A DNA stretch of 64,000 nt from an uncultured Prevotella sp. (GTDB taxonomy: Bacteria; Bacteroidota; Bacteroidia; Bacteroidales; Bacteroidaceae), in NCBI GenBank assembly GCA_900317405.1, contig ONGP01000001.1, forward strand, positions 62,001 through 126,000, written 5' to 3'. The position numbers and the translations under genes were made by a program. Positions 26,794 through 35,890 of this stretch are shown here, in pieces. The notes below the pieces were generated by a model. The model saw only the letters and a program-made list of their open reading frames with translations. It ran no database searches and was not told where the DNA came from. Positions within the stretch are counted from its first letter, which is position 1; every line of letters starts with the position of its first letter.

Positions 26794-28359
26794 ATGAAAA
26801 AGAATATAATATATATCGCCCTATTGGCCGTTGCATCGCTCGGATTCAGCAGTTGCGACAGCGAGCTCGACATTGCCAAGCACGGCAACCTGGGAAGCAT
26901 GGAAGACTTCTACACCAACGACGAAAACACCATGCAGGCCACCTCTTCACTCTATCTGCAGATGCGCGGCCTTCACTACAACTGGTTTATGACCAAGAAC
27001 TGCCTGTCGGACGATGTCTGGACTGGTGGCGGTTCTCGCGGCGACAATGCCGAAATGGAGAAACTCAACGAGTACACCTTCGGCACCGACCACGGCATGA
27101 TCCAGAGTCTTTATTCGGGACTCTATGGCGTCATCTACAAAGCCAACCTGATTATCGACAAGGTACAGGGTGACACACCTATTATGAAGCGTGCCGTCAA
27201 CGAGGCTAAGGTGTTCCGTGCATGGGCTTCGTTCGAACTGGTAACCCTGTTTGGCACAGCTCCTGTTGTGGACCACCTGTTGGAGCCTGGTGAGTATCGC
27301 TTAGCCAACAGCGCCCCTGCTGATATGTGGGCACTCATCGAGAACGACCTGAACGAGGCCATCAACAGTGGTACCCTGCCCTCAAAGAGCGACGTGAACG
27401 ATGCCGAGGGTGGTATCCGTATCACCAAAGAGACTGCTCAGGCATTCTTAGGCAAGGCTTATCTCTTTGAAGGTAAGAACAGCGAGGCTGCCGCCATGCT
27501 CGACAATGTGATCAACTCGGGCAAATACGCACTCTATCAGGGCGAGTACGATGCGCAGTTCCATGCTGCAGCCAACAACAACTGCGAGTCGGTATTCGAA
27601 CTGCAGAAGCGTAACGATACCGAGCAGATGTGGAACCAGTTCGACATGGGTCTGCTGATGCAGGGCTGGCGTACCGACAAGATGAACTACAGCGGACAGG
27701 CTGCAACCGTGATTGCCCAGGGTACCTACGGATTCATGAACCCACGCAAGTCGCTCTACGATGCGTTCGTGGCTTGGGAAGGTGCCAACGGCTACCGTCT
27801 GAACAAGACCATGATGACCTACGAGCAGCTGAAGAACTTTGGCGTTAGCATCCAGACGGGCGCCTTGGTATATGGCTGCGAGGGTTACTTTATGTGGAAG
27901 AACCAGTCGCTGAAGGAGGACTGTGTTGTCGATCAGTCGTTCTTCCAGGGTGTTCAGTTCACCAATCTGAAGATTATGCGCTATGCCGAGGTTCTGCTGT
28001 TGGCCGCCGAGGCTCAGTTGCAGGCAGGCAACAGCAGCAAGGCTCTCGACTACATCAATCAGATTCGTATCCGCGCCAAGGAGACACCGCTGACCAGCGT
28101 AACGCTGAACGACATCAAGACCGAGAAGCGCCTGGAGCTCTGCAACGAGAGTGTACGCTTCCAGGATCTGGTTCGCTGGGGCGACGCAGAGTCGGCTCTT
28201 GGTCAGCAGGGTAAGGAAATACCTGCCTTCGGTACCGAGGGTGTACAGTGGCTCTTCAAGAACGACAAGTATGGTTTCAAGAGCAAGCACAAGCTGCTGC
28301 CTATCCCTCTGAAGGAGATTGAGCTGAATCCTAACATGACTCAGAACGCTGAATGGTAA
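26794..28359 (+). CDS. SusD/RagB-family glycan-binding lipoprotein (locus B)
   Basis: 521 residues, lipobox GFSSC (Cys 21). SusD features include 'AKVFRAWASFELVTLFGTAP', 'TKETAQAFLGKAYLFEGKNS', 'LKIMRYAEVLLLAAEAQLQA' and the C-terminal 'IPLKEIELNPNMTQNAEW'. It should form the binding lid of the SusC encoded upstream. It is separated from susC by a tandem-repeat spacer, with no promoter visible, so it is probably co-transcribed. The substrate is unknown. Confidence 0.95.
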   Translation: MKKNIIYIALLAVASLGFSSCDSELDIAKHGNLGSMEDFYTNDENTMQATSSLYLQMRGLHYNWFMTKNCLSDDVWTGGGSRGDNAEMEKLNEYTFGTDHGMIQSLYSGLYGVIYKANLIIDKVQGDTPIMKRAVNEAKVFRAWASFELVTLFGTAPVVDHLLEPGEYRLANSAPADMWALIENDLNEAINSGTLPSKSDVNDAEGGIRITKETAQAFLGKAYLFEGKNSEAAAMLDNVINSGKYALYQGEYDAQFHAAANNNCESVFELQKRNDTEQMWNQFDMGLLMQGWRTDKMNYSGQAATVIAQGTYGFMNPRKSLYDAFVAWEGANGYRLNKTMMTYEQLKNFGVSIQTGALVYGCEGYFMWKNQSLKEDCVVDQSFFQGVQFTNLKIMRYAEVLLLAAEAQLQAGNSSKALDYINQIRIRAKETPLTSVTLNDIKTEKRLELCNESVRFQDLVRWGDAESALGQQGKEIPAFGTEGVQWLFKNDKYGFKSKHKLLPIPLKEIELNPNMTQNAEW

Positions 28360-28401
28360 TAAAGAGAATTAAGAGTAAAGAATTTAGAATTACGAGTAAT
28401 T

Positions 28402-29316
28402 ATGAAAAAGTTTAGATATATCATCATGTTGCTGGCGGTGATTGGGTTTACGGCTTGCAGCAACGACTCCATCGAAGACTTGAACGGTGAATTCAGCAAC
28501 ATCACCTTCTGCACCTTCAATAACGGCAGCGTACAGCCTACCACCAAGTTGGGTAAGGGCATCAAAGCGCTGAACACCCAGTTTACCGATGCTGCAGGCA
28601 ACAGCCTCAGCCTTAGTTTTGGCAGTAAGGAGTGGATTCTTGGCGAGGGTACCTATCAGCCTGTAGCCACCCTCACTACAGGTGGCACCTACGCTGGTAG
28701 CATCAACGGTACTGCCATCAGCGAGGGAAGCATCGACGTGAGCGCCGTGAACGGCTGCTACTTTATCAGCGGACTGGTGAAGACCAGCGACGGCAAGCAG
28801 TACAAGCCTTACTTCAAGGGTGAGCTGACCTTCATCGTTGGCGAGGATGATCCTGAACCCAGCGGCTATACCATGACCATCGCCCAGAGCGAGGTAGCCA
28901 TCATGGACTGGACCACCTTCCAGAACACCGTTTATCCCGACGTTACCAAATATACCATTACCGTCAAAGATCCTAATGGTCAGCAGGTAGCCCTGTTCGA
29001 TGCCATCAATGGCAACAACAAGCAGGCAGCCGACCTGGCTGGCACCTATACCATCGTTGGCGATGCGCATGATGCCATGCAGATAAGCGCCGGCTACTCA
29101 ATACCCGATTACGGTATGGCAGGCGGCACCAGCTATCTGGATAACGGCGGCACAATGCAGTATCTGACAGGTGGAAGCGTTGAGATAACCACCGCCAAGA
29201 GCGCCGAAGGCGAAACGCTGTTCTCGTTCAAGGGTACCGCTCTCGAAACCATCGATGCTGCTGGTACTACCGGTAGCGGTGCATTCAATTTTATGTTCAT
29301 TTCACTTGTAAAGTAA
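28402..29316 (+). CDS. Surface lipoprotein of unknown family in SusE/F position
   Basis: 304 residues, lipobox GFTAC (Cys 19). I do not recognise the family. The mature protein seems to hold two similar beta-rich halves, about 28-150 and 155-304. Each has a strand resembling 'SLSLSFG' or 'YTITVKD', then 'GTYQPVATL' or 'GTYTIVGDA', then 'EGSIDVS' or 'GGSVEIT' near its end. Genes directly after susD usually encode surface glycan-binding proteins, and that is the likeliest role here. The 42-bp gap after susD is AT-rich and purine-biased. A new promoter follows this gene, so it probably closes the first transcription unit of locus B. Confidence 0.75.
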   Translation: MKKFRYIIMLLAVIGFTACSNDSIEDLNGEFSNITFCTFNNGSVQPTTKLGKGIKALNTQFTDAAGNSLSLSFGSKEWILGEGTYQPVATLTTGGTYAGSINGTAISEGSIDVSAVNGCYFISGLVKTSDGKQYKPYFKGELTFIVGEDDPEPSGYTMTIAQSEVAIMDWTTFQNTVYPDVTKYTITVKDPNGQQVALFDAINGNNKQAADLAGTYTIVGDAHDAMQISAGYSIPDYGMAGGTSYLDNGGTMQYLTGGSVEITTAKSAEGETLFSFKGTALETIDAAGTTGSGAFNFMFISLVK

Positions 29317-29327
29317 GAAAAAAAACG

Positions 29328-29335
29328 TATATTTG
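29328..29335 (+). promoter_or_regulatory. -7 element (TATATTTG) for the esterase-GH3 unit
   Basis: Perfect TATATTTG 31 bp before the esterase start, just after the preceding stop codon. It suggests the two enzymes can be transcribed apart from susCD. Confidence 0.65.
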
Positions 29336-29356
29336 CAGCGTGAATAGCTAAATTAA

Positions 29357-30496
<1,140 letters not shown>

Positions 30497-30502
30497 AATC
30501 AT

Positions 30503-32893
30503 ATGAAGAAAAACGTTATAATGGCCGTGGCAGCAGCTGCACTGGTAGCTGGCTGCGCCACTGCCGACAAGCAAGGTCCTAAGAACACCATCAATCAGGA
30601 AGAGGTGATGAGCAAGCTTACTCTCGAAGACAAGGCTCACTTCGTTATCGGTACCGGTATGGCTGGTTTTTCGGGCAATGATGCCGTGATCGGTGCCACA
30701 CGTAGTCTGGTGCCTGGTGCCGCAGGTACCACTTACCCACTCGACTCGCTGGGCATCCCCGCTGTAGTGCTGGCCGACGGTCCTGCCGGACTGCGTATCG
30801 ACGCTAAGCGCCAAAAAGAAGGCAAGGATGGTCGAGCAGAGCTCGACTCTGCTACATATTATTGTACCCACTTCCCCATCGGAACCCTGCTTGCCTCTAC
30901 ATGGAACACAGAACTTATCCAGCAGGTGGGTCAGGCCATTGGCGAAGAAGTAAAAGAGTATGGTGCCGACGTGCTGTTAGCTCCTGCCCTCAACATCATG
31001 CGTAACCCTCTGTGCGGCCGCAACTTCGAGTACTACTCTGAGGACCCCGTTGTAGCTGGTAAGACAGCTTCGGCCTATATCACTGGTGTTCAGAAGAACG
31101 ACGTTGGTACCAGCATCAAGCACTTTGCTGCCAACAACCAGGAGACAAACCGCATGAACAACGATGCTCACATCTCTCAGCGTGCTCTGCGCGAGATCTA
31201 TCTTAAGGGCTTCGAGATCGCCATCAAGGAGAGTCAGCCCTGGACAGTGATGACATCTTATAACTATATCAATGGTGTTTACACATCTGAGAGCAAGGAC
31301 CTGGTTACCACTATCCTCCGCGATGAGTGGGGCTACGAGGGAACCGTGATGACCGACTGGTTTGGCGGTAAGGACGGTGCCAAGCAGATGTGGGCCGGCA
31401 ACGATATGTTGCAGCCCGGCAAGGCCGAGCAGTTCGACAGCATCGTAGCTGGTGTGAAGAGAGGTAAGTTGGCCGAAGCCGATCTCGACCGCAGTGTCCA
31501 GCGCATCCTTAACCTCATTGAGAAGAGCCCACGCTATCAGGGTTATAAGTACTCTAACAAGCCCGACCTACAGGCTCACGCTGCCGTTACACGTCAGAGT
31601 GCTGCCGAGGGTATGGTACTTATGAAGAATGGTGGTGTACTGCCATTTGCCAAGAACATCAAGAACGTTGCCTTGTATGGTAACACTTCTTACGACTTCA
31701 TCGCTGGTGGCACAGGTTCGGGTAATGTAAACCACGCTTATGTAGTTTCTCTGCTCGACGGACTGAAGAATGGTGGCTACACCGTTTCCGACGAGTTGAA
31801 GAACGCCTACACAGCTTACGCAGCCGACTGCAAAGCCAAGGAAGAGGCCGAGATAGAGGCTGCAGCCAAGAAGGACCCCAAGAATGCCATGCTGCTGCGC
31901 TTCATGCCACGCCCATTGCCAGCCGAGAAGCAGTTCAGTGCCGACGAACTGGCTAAGCAGGCTGCACAGGCCGATGTAGCAGTCATCACACTTGGCCGTA
32001 TCTCTGGTGAGTTTATGGACCGTAAGGCTGCCGACTTCAACCTGAGCGACTCTGAGCGCAAGCTCATCGAGCAGGTTTGCGATGTATACCACAAGGCTGG
32101 CAAGCAGGTAGTAGTACTGCTCAACATCGGTGGTGTCATCGAGACTGCCACTTGGAAGGATCTGCCCGATGCTATCCTCTGCGCATGGCAGGCAGGACAG
32201 GAAGGTGGTAACAGCGTTGTCGACGTTCTCAGCGGCAAGCAGTCGCCTAGCGGTAAGTTCACTATGACTTGGCCCGTTAAGTTCACCGATGCTTACAGCT
32301 CAAAGAACTTCCCCATCGACCAGGATCCACGTATCGACATGATGAATCAGGGTCAGAAGGGCAACGTCAAGAATGTTGACTACACCGACTATGAGGAAGA
32401 TATCTACGTAGGTTACCGCTACTTCGACTCGTTCGATGTACCTGTAAGCTATCCATTCGGTTACGGTCTCAGCTATACCACTTTTGAGTACAGCGATGCC
32501 AAGATTACCGAGAAGGGCGATGCTTACGAGATTAGCGTAACGGTTAAGAACACTGGTAAGCTTGAGGGCAAGGAGGTTGTAGAGCTCTACATCTCAGCTC
32601 CTGACAACAAGGCTGCCAATAAGCCCGCTAAGGAACTTAAGGCCTATGCCAAGACCAAGCTGCTGGCTCCTGACGAGACCCAGACCGTAGTAATGACCGT
32701 TAAGGCCGCCGACTTGGCATCGTTCGACGAGGCCGCCTCAGCATGGGTAGTAGCTGCTGGCGAATACCAGTTCCTGGTGGGAGCCTCATCGCAGGACATC
32801 AAGGCCACTCTGAAGGCCACTGCCAAGGCTCAGCAGACCAAGGTTAACAACGTGATGAAGCCTCAGGGCACAATGAATCTCCTTAAGAGATAA
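30503..32893 (+). CDS. GH3 family beta-glycosidase (lipoprotein)
   Basis: 796 residues, lipobox LVAGC (Cys 18), so anchored in the envelope. The GH3 N-terminal barrel carries 'LADGPAGLRID', 'GADVLLAPALNIMRNPLCGR' and the nucleophile Asp 285 in 'GTVMTDWFGG'. The alpha/beta sandwich domain follows, then an FnIII-like C-terminal domain ('VSYPFGYGLSYTTFEY', 'VVELYISAPDN'). GH3 enzymes release terminal glucose or xylose from oligosaccharides taken in by SusCD. It is the last gene of locus B. Confidence 0.93.
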   Translation: MKKNVIMAVAAAALVAGCATADKQGPKNTINQEEVMSKLTLEDKAHFVIGTGMAGFSGNDAVIGATRSLVPGAAGTTYPLDSLGIPAVVLADGPAGLRIDAKRQKEGKDGRAELDSATYYCTHFPIGTLLASTWNTELIQQVGQAIGEEVKEYGADVLLAPALNIMRNPLCGRNFEYYSEDPVVAGKTASAYITGVQKNDVGTSIKHFAANNQETNRMNNDAHISQRALREIYLKGFEIAIKESQPWTVMTSYNYINGVYTSESKDLVTTILRDEWGYEGTVMTDWFGGKDGAKQMWAGNDMLQPGKAEQFDSIVAGVKRGKLAEADLDRSVQRILNLIEKSPRYQGYKYSNKPDLQAHAAVTRQSAAEGMVLMKNGGVLPFAKNIKNVALYGNTSYDFIAGGTGSGNVNHAYVVSLLDGLKNGGYTVSDELKNAYTAYAADCKAKEEAEIEAAAKKDPKNAMLLRFMPRPLPAEKQFSADELAKQAAQADVAVITLGRISGEFMDRKAADFNLSDSERKLIEQVCDVYHKAGKQVVVLLNIGGVIETATWKDLPDAILCAWQAGQEGGNSVVDVLSGKQSPSGKFTMTWPVKFTDAYSSKNFPIDQDPRIDMMNQGQKGNVKNVDYTDYEEDIYVGYRYFDSFDVPVSYPFGYGLSYTTFEYSDAKITEKGDAYEISVTVKNTGKLEGKEVVELYISAPDNKAANKPAKELKAYAKTKLLAPDETQTVVMTVKAADLASFDEAASAWVVAAGEYQFLVGASSQDIKATLKATAKAQQTKVNNVMKPQGTMNLLKR

Positions 32894-32912
32894 TAATCCT
32901 AAATCAAATTCT

Positions 32913-32956
32913 ATATCTCCGCCGCCGGTGAGCATCTCCCCAGATCTCACCGGCGG
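32913..32956 (+). repeat. 44-bp hairpin repeat, copy 1 (also likely terminator of GH3)
   Basis: The core folds as CCGCCGGTGAG with CTCACCGGCGG, plus an inner ATCT/AGAT pair around CCCC, extended by one more G-C pair in this copy. TTT follows. The 44 bases are identical to 35700-35743; the two copies flank the gene at 33157-35649. Confidence 0.85.
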
Positions 32957-32973
32957 CTTTAAAATTAAAGTCT

Positions 32974-33000
32974 GGGGACAAATAGTGCTTTTGGGGACAA
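32974..33000 (+). promoter_or_regulatory. Tandem GGGGACAA element, 19-bp spacing, upstream of the 830-residue paralogue
   Basis: GGGGACAA occurs at 32974 and 32993, starts 19 bp apart, the second followed by CTA. This matches the element in front of the C13-protease operon. The second copy starts 59 bp upstream of the -7 element (58 bp in the other locus). Confidence 0.7.
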
Positions 33001-33051
33001 CTACTTTTAAAAAAATGTCGTAAGAAAGACTTTTATAACGCATAAAATAGG

Positions 33052-33059
33052 TATCTTTG
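33052..33059 (+). promoter_or_regulatory. -7 element (TATCTTTG) of the 830-residue paralogue
   Basis: TATCTTTG is followed by a leader of about 90 nt, which contains a small hairpin (ATCCGT/ACGGAT, about 33119-33138). Confidence 0.65.
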
Positions 33060-33156
33060 CCCCAAGACAATTTAGTTTTTAAGTATTTAAGCTTAGCATT
33101 ATTAACTTTGACAATTTGAATCCGTTTCAGTACGGATGACCTAAAACAATCGTAAA

Positions 33157-35649
33157 ATGAAAGTAAAAAAGAAATTCAACGTAGTGCTTTCAGCCATCTT
33201 CATGATGGGTCTGGGCATGGGCTTCGCATCGTGTAGCGATGACAACAAGAACATGAGTGATAATCCTGGCTCCGGTGACGACAATAAGACCGAAGCCCAG
33301 TACGAACAGGAGGTGCAGGGATGGACGCTTATCACCCAGCTGACCGACGAAGGCAAGGCCCCCGATGGTTGGGAGAACAAGACATTCGAGCCCACGATAG
33401 GCTCTGCTGCGGAGGGGGATCCTTACACCCGTATCGTGGCTACTAACACCATGGAGTCGGCCGCTACCCGTTTCGCCGAACTGGTCGGCAATCCCCAAGG
33501 ATTCAGTGAGAACACATCTGACTATAACTATTCTATCGAGGGTATCGGCAAGCTGAGCTATCAGCGAGGCTCTGAGAGCGGACAGTACCTGGCTCAGGTG
33601 ACTGTTGACCTGAAGCAGGTGCCTCACCTGAAGAAGATTCTTTATCAGACCCCTGAGCAGAGCGGCAACAACGGCAGCTTCACTGGCGCAGCCTACTACC
33701 GTTTCGGCGACGTGGTTATGGACAGCGAAGGCTACTACTGGATATGCGTTCGCCCGGCCTTTGGCAAGGAGGGTAAGCAGGACAGCCACTGGATATGCCT
33801 GAGTCGTACACTTCCCGACAAGAATCTGGAAGCCTACAAGACAAGTACAGGCAACCAGAACTACCTTCCTACCGGCATTTACTCAAGCACCAAGCACATA
33901 CAGAACTGTGCAGAGATGTTCTACGCCATGCTGCATCCAGAAGACTGGAACAATAATCTGCTCAGTTCTCCGAAGCCTGACATGTTCGATGACTTCAGCT
34001 TCAAGAACTACCAGTATCACAACATTTATTTCTGGCAGCTTGTATGCAGGGCCTGGCAGGATCAGGATCTCTTCAGCAGGGTGCTGGGCGTCTCAAAGCA
34101 ACAGCTTGACGACGGTCTCAAAAAAGGTCTGCACTTCCTCCACAGCGGCTACTCCTGGAGGTGGAAGTTTTCATGGTGGTGCACCCTTTATGAAGCCACC
34201 TACAAGAACGGTACTGGCAAAAAGTCGAATATGCACGACGTATCTACTTCTAAGCCAAAGAAAGACATGCACAACATTATCGTCGATGCCAAAACAGGCG
34301 ATAAGGTTGGAACGGTCAACGGTGCGTTCTTCGACAACGACAGCAATGTGCGCTGGTATGTGCGTTGCAAGACTGGCGCACAACTCAGCAGCAATGGTAA
34401 CTACAACGAGAAGACTGCCATCAGCGGTGTTCAGGAAGTCTATGTCTATAATCAACTGCATGGGGTTGACCTGAACCAAGACCCTGAGGTTACTACCAAG
34501 GATATGACGATGGGAGATGGTGAGACTTACTATGGCGACTCCTACTATCGTATAGGCGACGTGGTGAAGGATGAGGACGGTGCCCTCTGGTTCTGCATCC
34601 AGCTTTCAGGCGTTCCAGAGTATCTGCGCGACGAATATCTGGAGTACGGTGTAGAAGGGGTTTACAACAATTTTAAGATGAAAGTGATGCCCAGCCAGTA
34701 CACTTGGTTCGTAAGTCTCACCCCCAAGGGCACCAGCGGTCAGTCGCTCTTCGAAGGCGACGGCCAGCAGTACTATACCAACCTGCCTACCCTCAACCAG
34801 GCTAAGTATATTTCACATATCTTGGCCTACACACTTTGGGATGGCCATTGGAGCAAGAATGCTACCGCATCGCTCAAAATGGCTTATAGGAACATTCTCC
34901 AGTACGCCAAGGTTGACCTGACCAAGTTGGTGGTTCGTCGCGACAGTTTGTTCGATGCAGGCACAAATGGTGCCCAGACTAACCATTGCCAGAATTGTTT
35001 CGTAAATCTCGCCTATAGCGATGCCAGCAATGCCGCCCAGCAGAAACAATCCTATATGCGCTGTATCATTGACGGCTGCGGACAGGATACTGATAGCAAT
35101 GGAAATCCAAAACCTGGCAGCCGCATAAATTATGACAGAATGCAGGACAGCTATACGACTGGCAACTACACCACAAAGATGTACATACAAGACGTGGGCA
35201 ACATCAATATGGTACGTCAGTATGCCTACGACCCGTGGGTGACACTGCCCTGGTACACTCTTGGTAATATGGGACCAAACCAGAAAGATGGCAAAGCCAC
35301 TGACATCTATCCTCATGAAAAGATCTTGGAGGGACGATATTCGCAGGCTGTACCCGAAAGGTTCCTTTGGGACGAGCAGAAGGTTGACTATAGTAACCCT
35401 GAGTTAACGTCGATGTACAAGGAGCCTATCACCATACTCCGAGTGATGCGGGTGAAGGATCGTGGTGTAAAACCCACCGAGAGTGTTGATGGCAAGAAAC
35501 TTACCGAGGAATTCCTCTGCACGTATGATGGCGAACGTGATACACATGGCGATATGTCGGGGTTCTTGAGCAACTTAGGTGAGGTTGCCTTCTTCTTTAA
35601 TGGCAATAAGTACAAACTGAAGGACATTCCATTCCTTGGACAGAAATAG
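33157..35649 (+). CDS. Large lipoprotein, paralogue of the first C13-operon protein
   Basis: 830 residues, lipobox GFASC (Cys 26), followed by an Asp/Asn-rich linker. Residues about 45-440 align by eye with the 908-residue protein at 14353-17079. It contains the module 'YYRxGDVVxDxxGxxWxC' twice, at about 180-198 and 463-481, whereas the paralogue has it once. This motif recalls the aromatic-rich core of small chitin/cellulose-binding modules, but that is only a resemblance. The C-terminal part ('YDPWVTLPWYTLGNMGPNQK', 'EKILEGRYSQAVPERF') is not recognised. It is a single-gene unit with the same promoter element as the protease operon, lying between two identical 44-bp hairpins. Function unknown; co-regulation with the C13 protease suggests a shared system. 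Confidence 0.78.
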   Translation: MKVKKKFNVVLSAIFMMGLGMGFASCSDDNKNMSDNPGSGDDNKTEAQYEQEVQGWTLITQLTDEGKAPDGWENKTFEPTIGSAAEGDPYTRIVATNTMESAATRFAELVGNPQGFSENTSDYNYSIEGIGKLSYQRGSESGQYLAQVTVDLKQVPHLKKILYQTPEQSGNNGSFTGAAYYRFGDVVMDSEGYYWICVRPAFGKEGKQDSHWICLSRTLPDKNLEAYKTSTGNQNYLPTGIYSSTKHIQNCAEMFYAMLHPEDWNNNLLSSPKPDMFDDFSFKNYQYHNIYFWQLVCRAWQDQDLFSRVLGVSKQQLDDGLKKGLHFLHSGYSWRWKFSWWCTLYEATYKNGTGKKSNMHDVSTSKPKKDMHNIIVDAKTGDKVGTVNGAFFDNDSNVRWYVRCKTGAQLSSNGNYNEKTAISGVQEVYVYNQLHGVDLNQDPEVTTKDMTMGDGETYYGDSYYRIGDVVKDEDGALWFCIQLSGVPEYLRDEYLEYGVEGVYNNFKMKVMPSQYTWFVSLTPKGTSGQSLFEGDGQQYYTNLPTLNQAKYISHILAYTLWDGHWSKNATASLKMAYRNILQYAKVDLTKLVVRRDSLFDAGTNGAQTNHCQNCFVNLAYSDASNAAQQKQSYMRCIIDGCGQDTDSNGNPKPGSRINYDRMQDSYTTGNYTTKMYIQDVGNINMVRQYAYDPWVTLPWYTLGNMGPNQKDGKATDIYPHEKILEGRYSQAVPERFLWDEQKVDYSNPELTSMYKEPITILRVMRVKDRGVKPTESVDGKKLTEEFLCTYDGERDTHGDMSGFLSNLGEVAFFFNGNKYKLKDIPFLGQK

Positions 35650-35699
35650 GATATAAGCATCATCAAATAGGCTCGAAAGAAAATATTAATCACCACAAG

Positions 35700-35743
35700 A
35701 TATCTCCGCCGCCGGTGAGCATCTCCCCAGATCTCACCGGCGG
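35700..35743 (+). repeat. 44-bp hairpin repeat, copy 2
   Basis: Identical to 32913-32956. Here the palindrome extends outwards through AGATAT on the left and ATATCT on the right. It lies 51 bp after the paralogue stop codon and may act as its terminator. Confidence 0.85.
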
Positions 35744-35782
35744 TTATATCTGGGAAAGTTGTCGTCGCGTGTAAGTTTTTTA

Positions 35783-35880
35783 TTTTTGTGTTTTATCTAC
35801 CAATCTACCACCAATCTTTCGAAGCACCTGTATTTATACGGGCTAGCGAGGTGGTGGTAGATAGGTGGTAGATGGTAGAT
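35783..35880. repeat. 98-bp inverted repeat, left end
   Basis: Matches the reverse complement of 38427-38524 at 89 of 98 positions. Each copy is itself built from ATCTACC / GGTAGAT units in both orientations around the centre, so it can also form a hairpin. Weaker similarity continues about 15 bp outwards. Confidence 0.9.
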
Positions 35881-35890
35881 ATTTTGCGTT

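Noticed and set aside
27448..28290. Antisense frame (280 codons) opposite susD of locus B
   Set aside because: Shadow of a well-supported SusD gene; composition reflects reverse-complemented codons.
35783..35880. CRISPR-like array from the repeated ATCTACC units
   Set aside because: The units are short, occur in both orientations and lack regular unique spacers; no cas genes are present.
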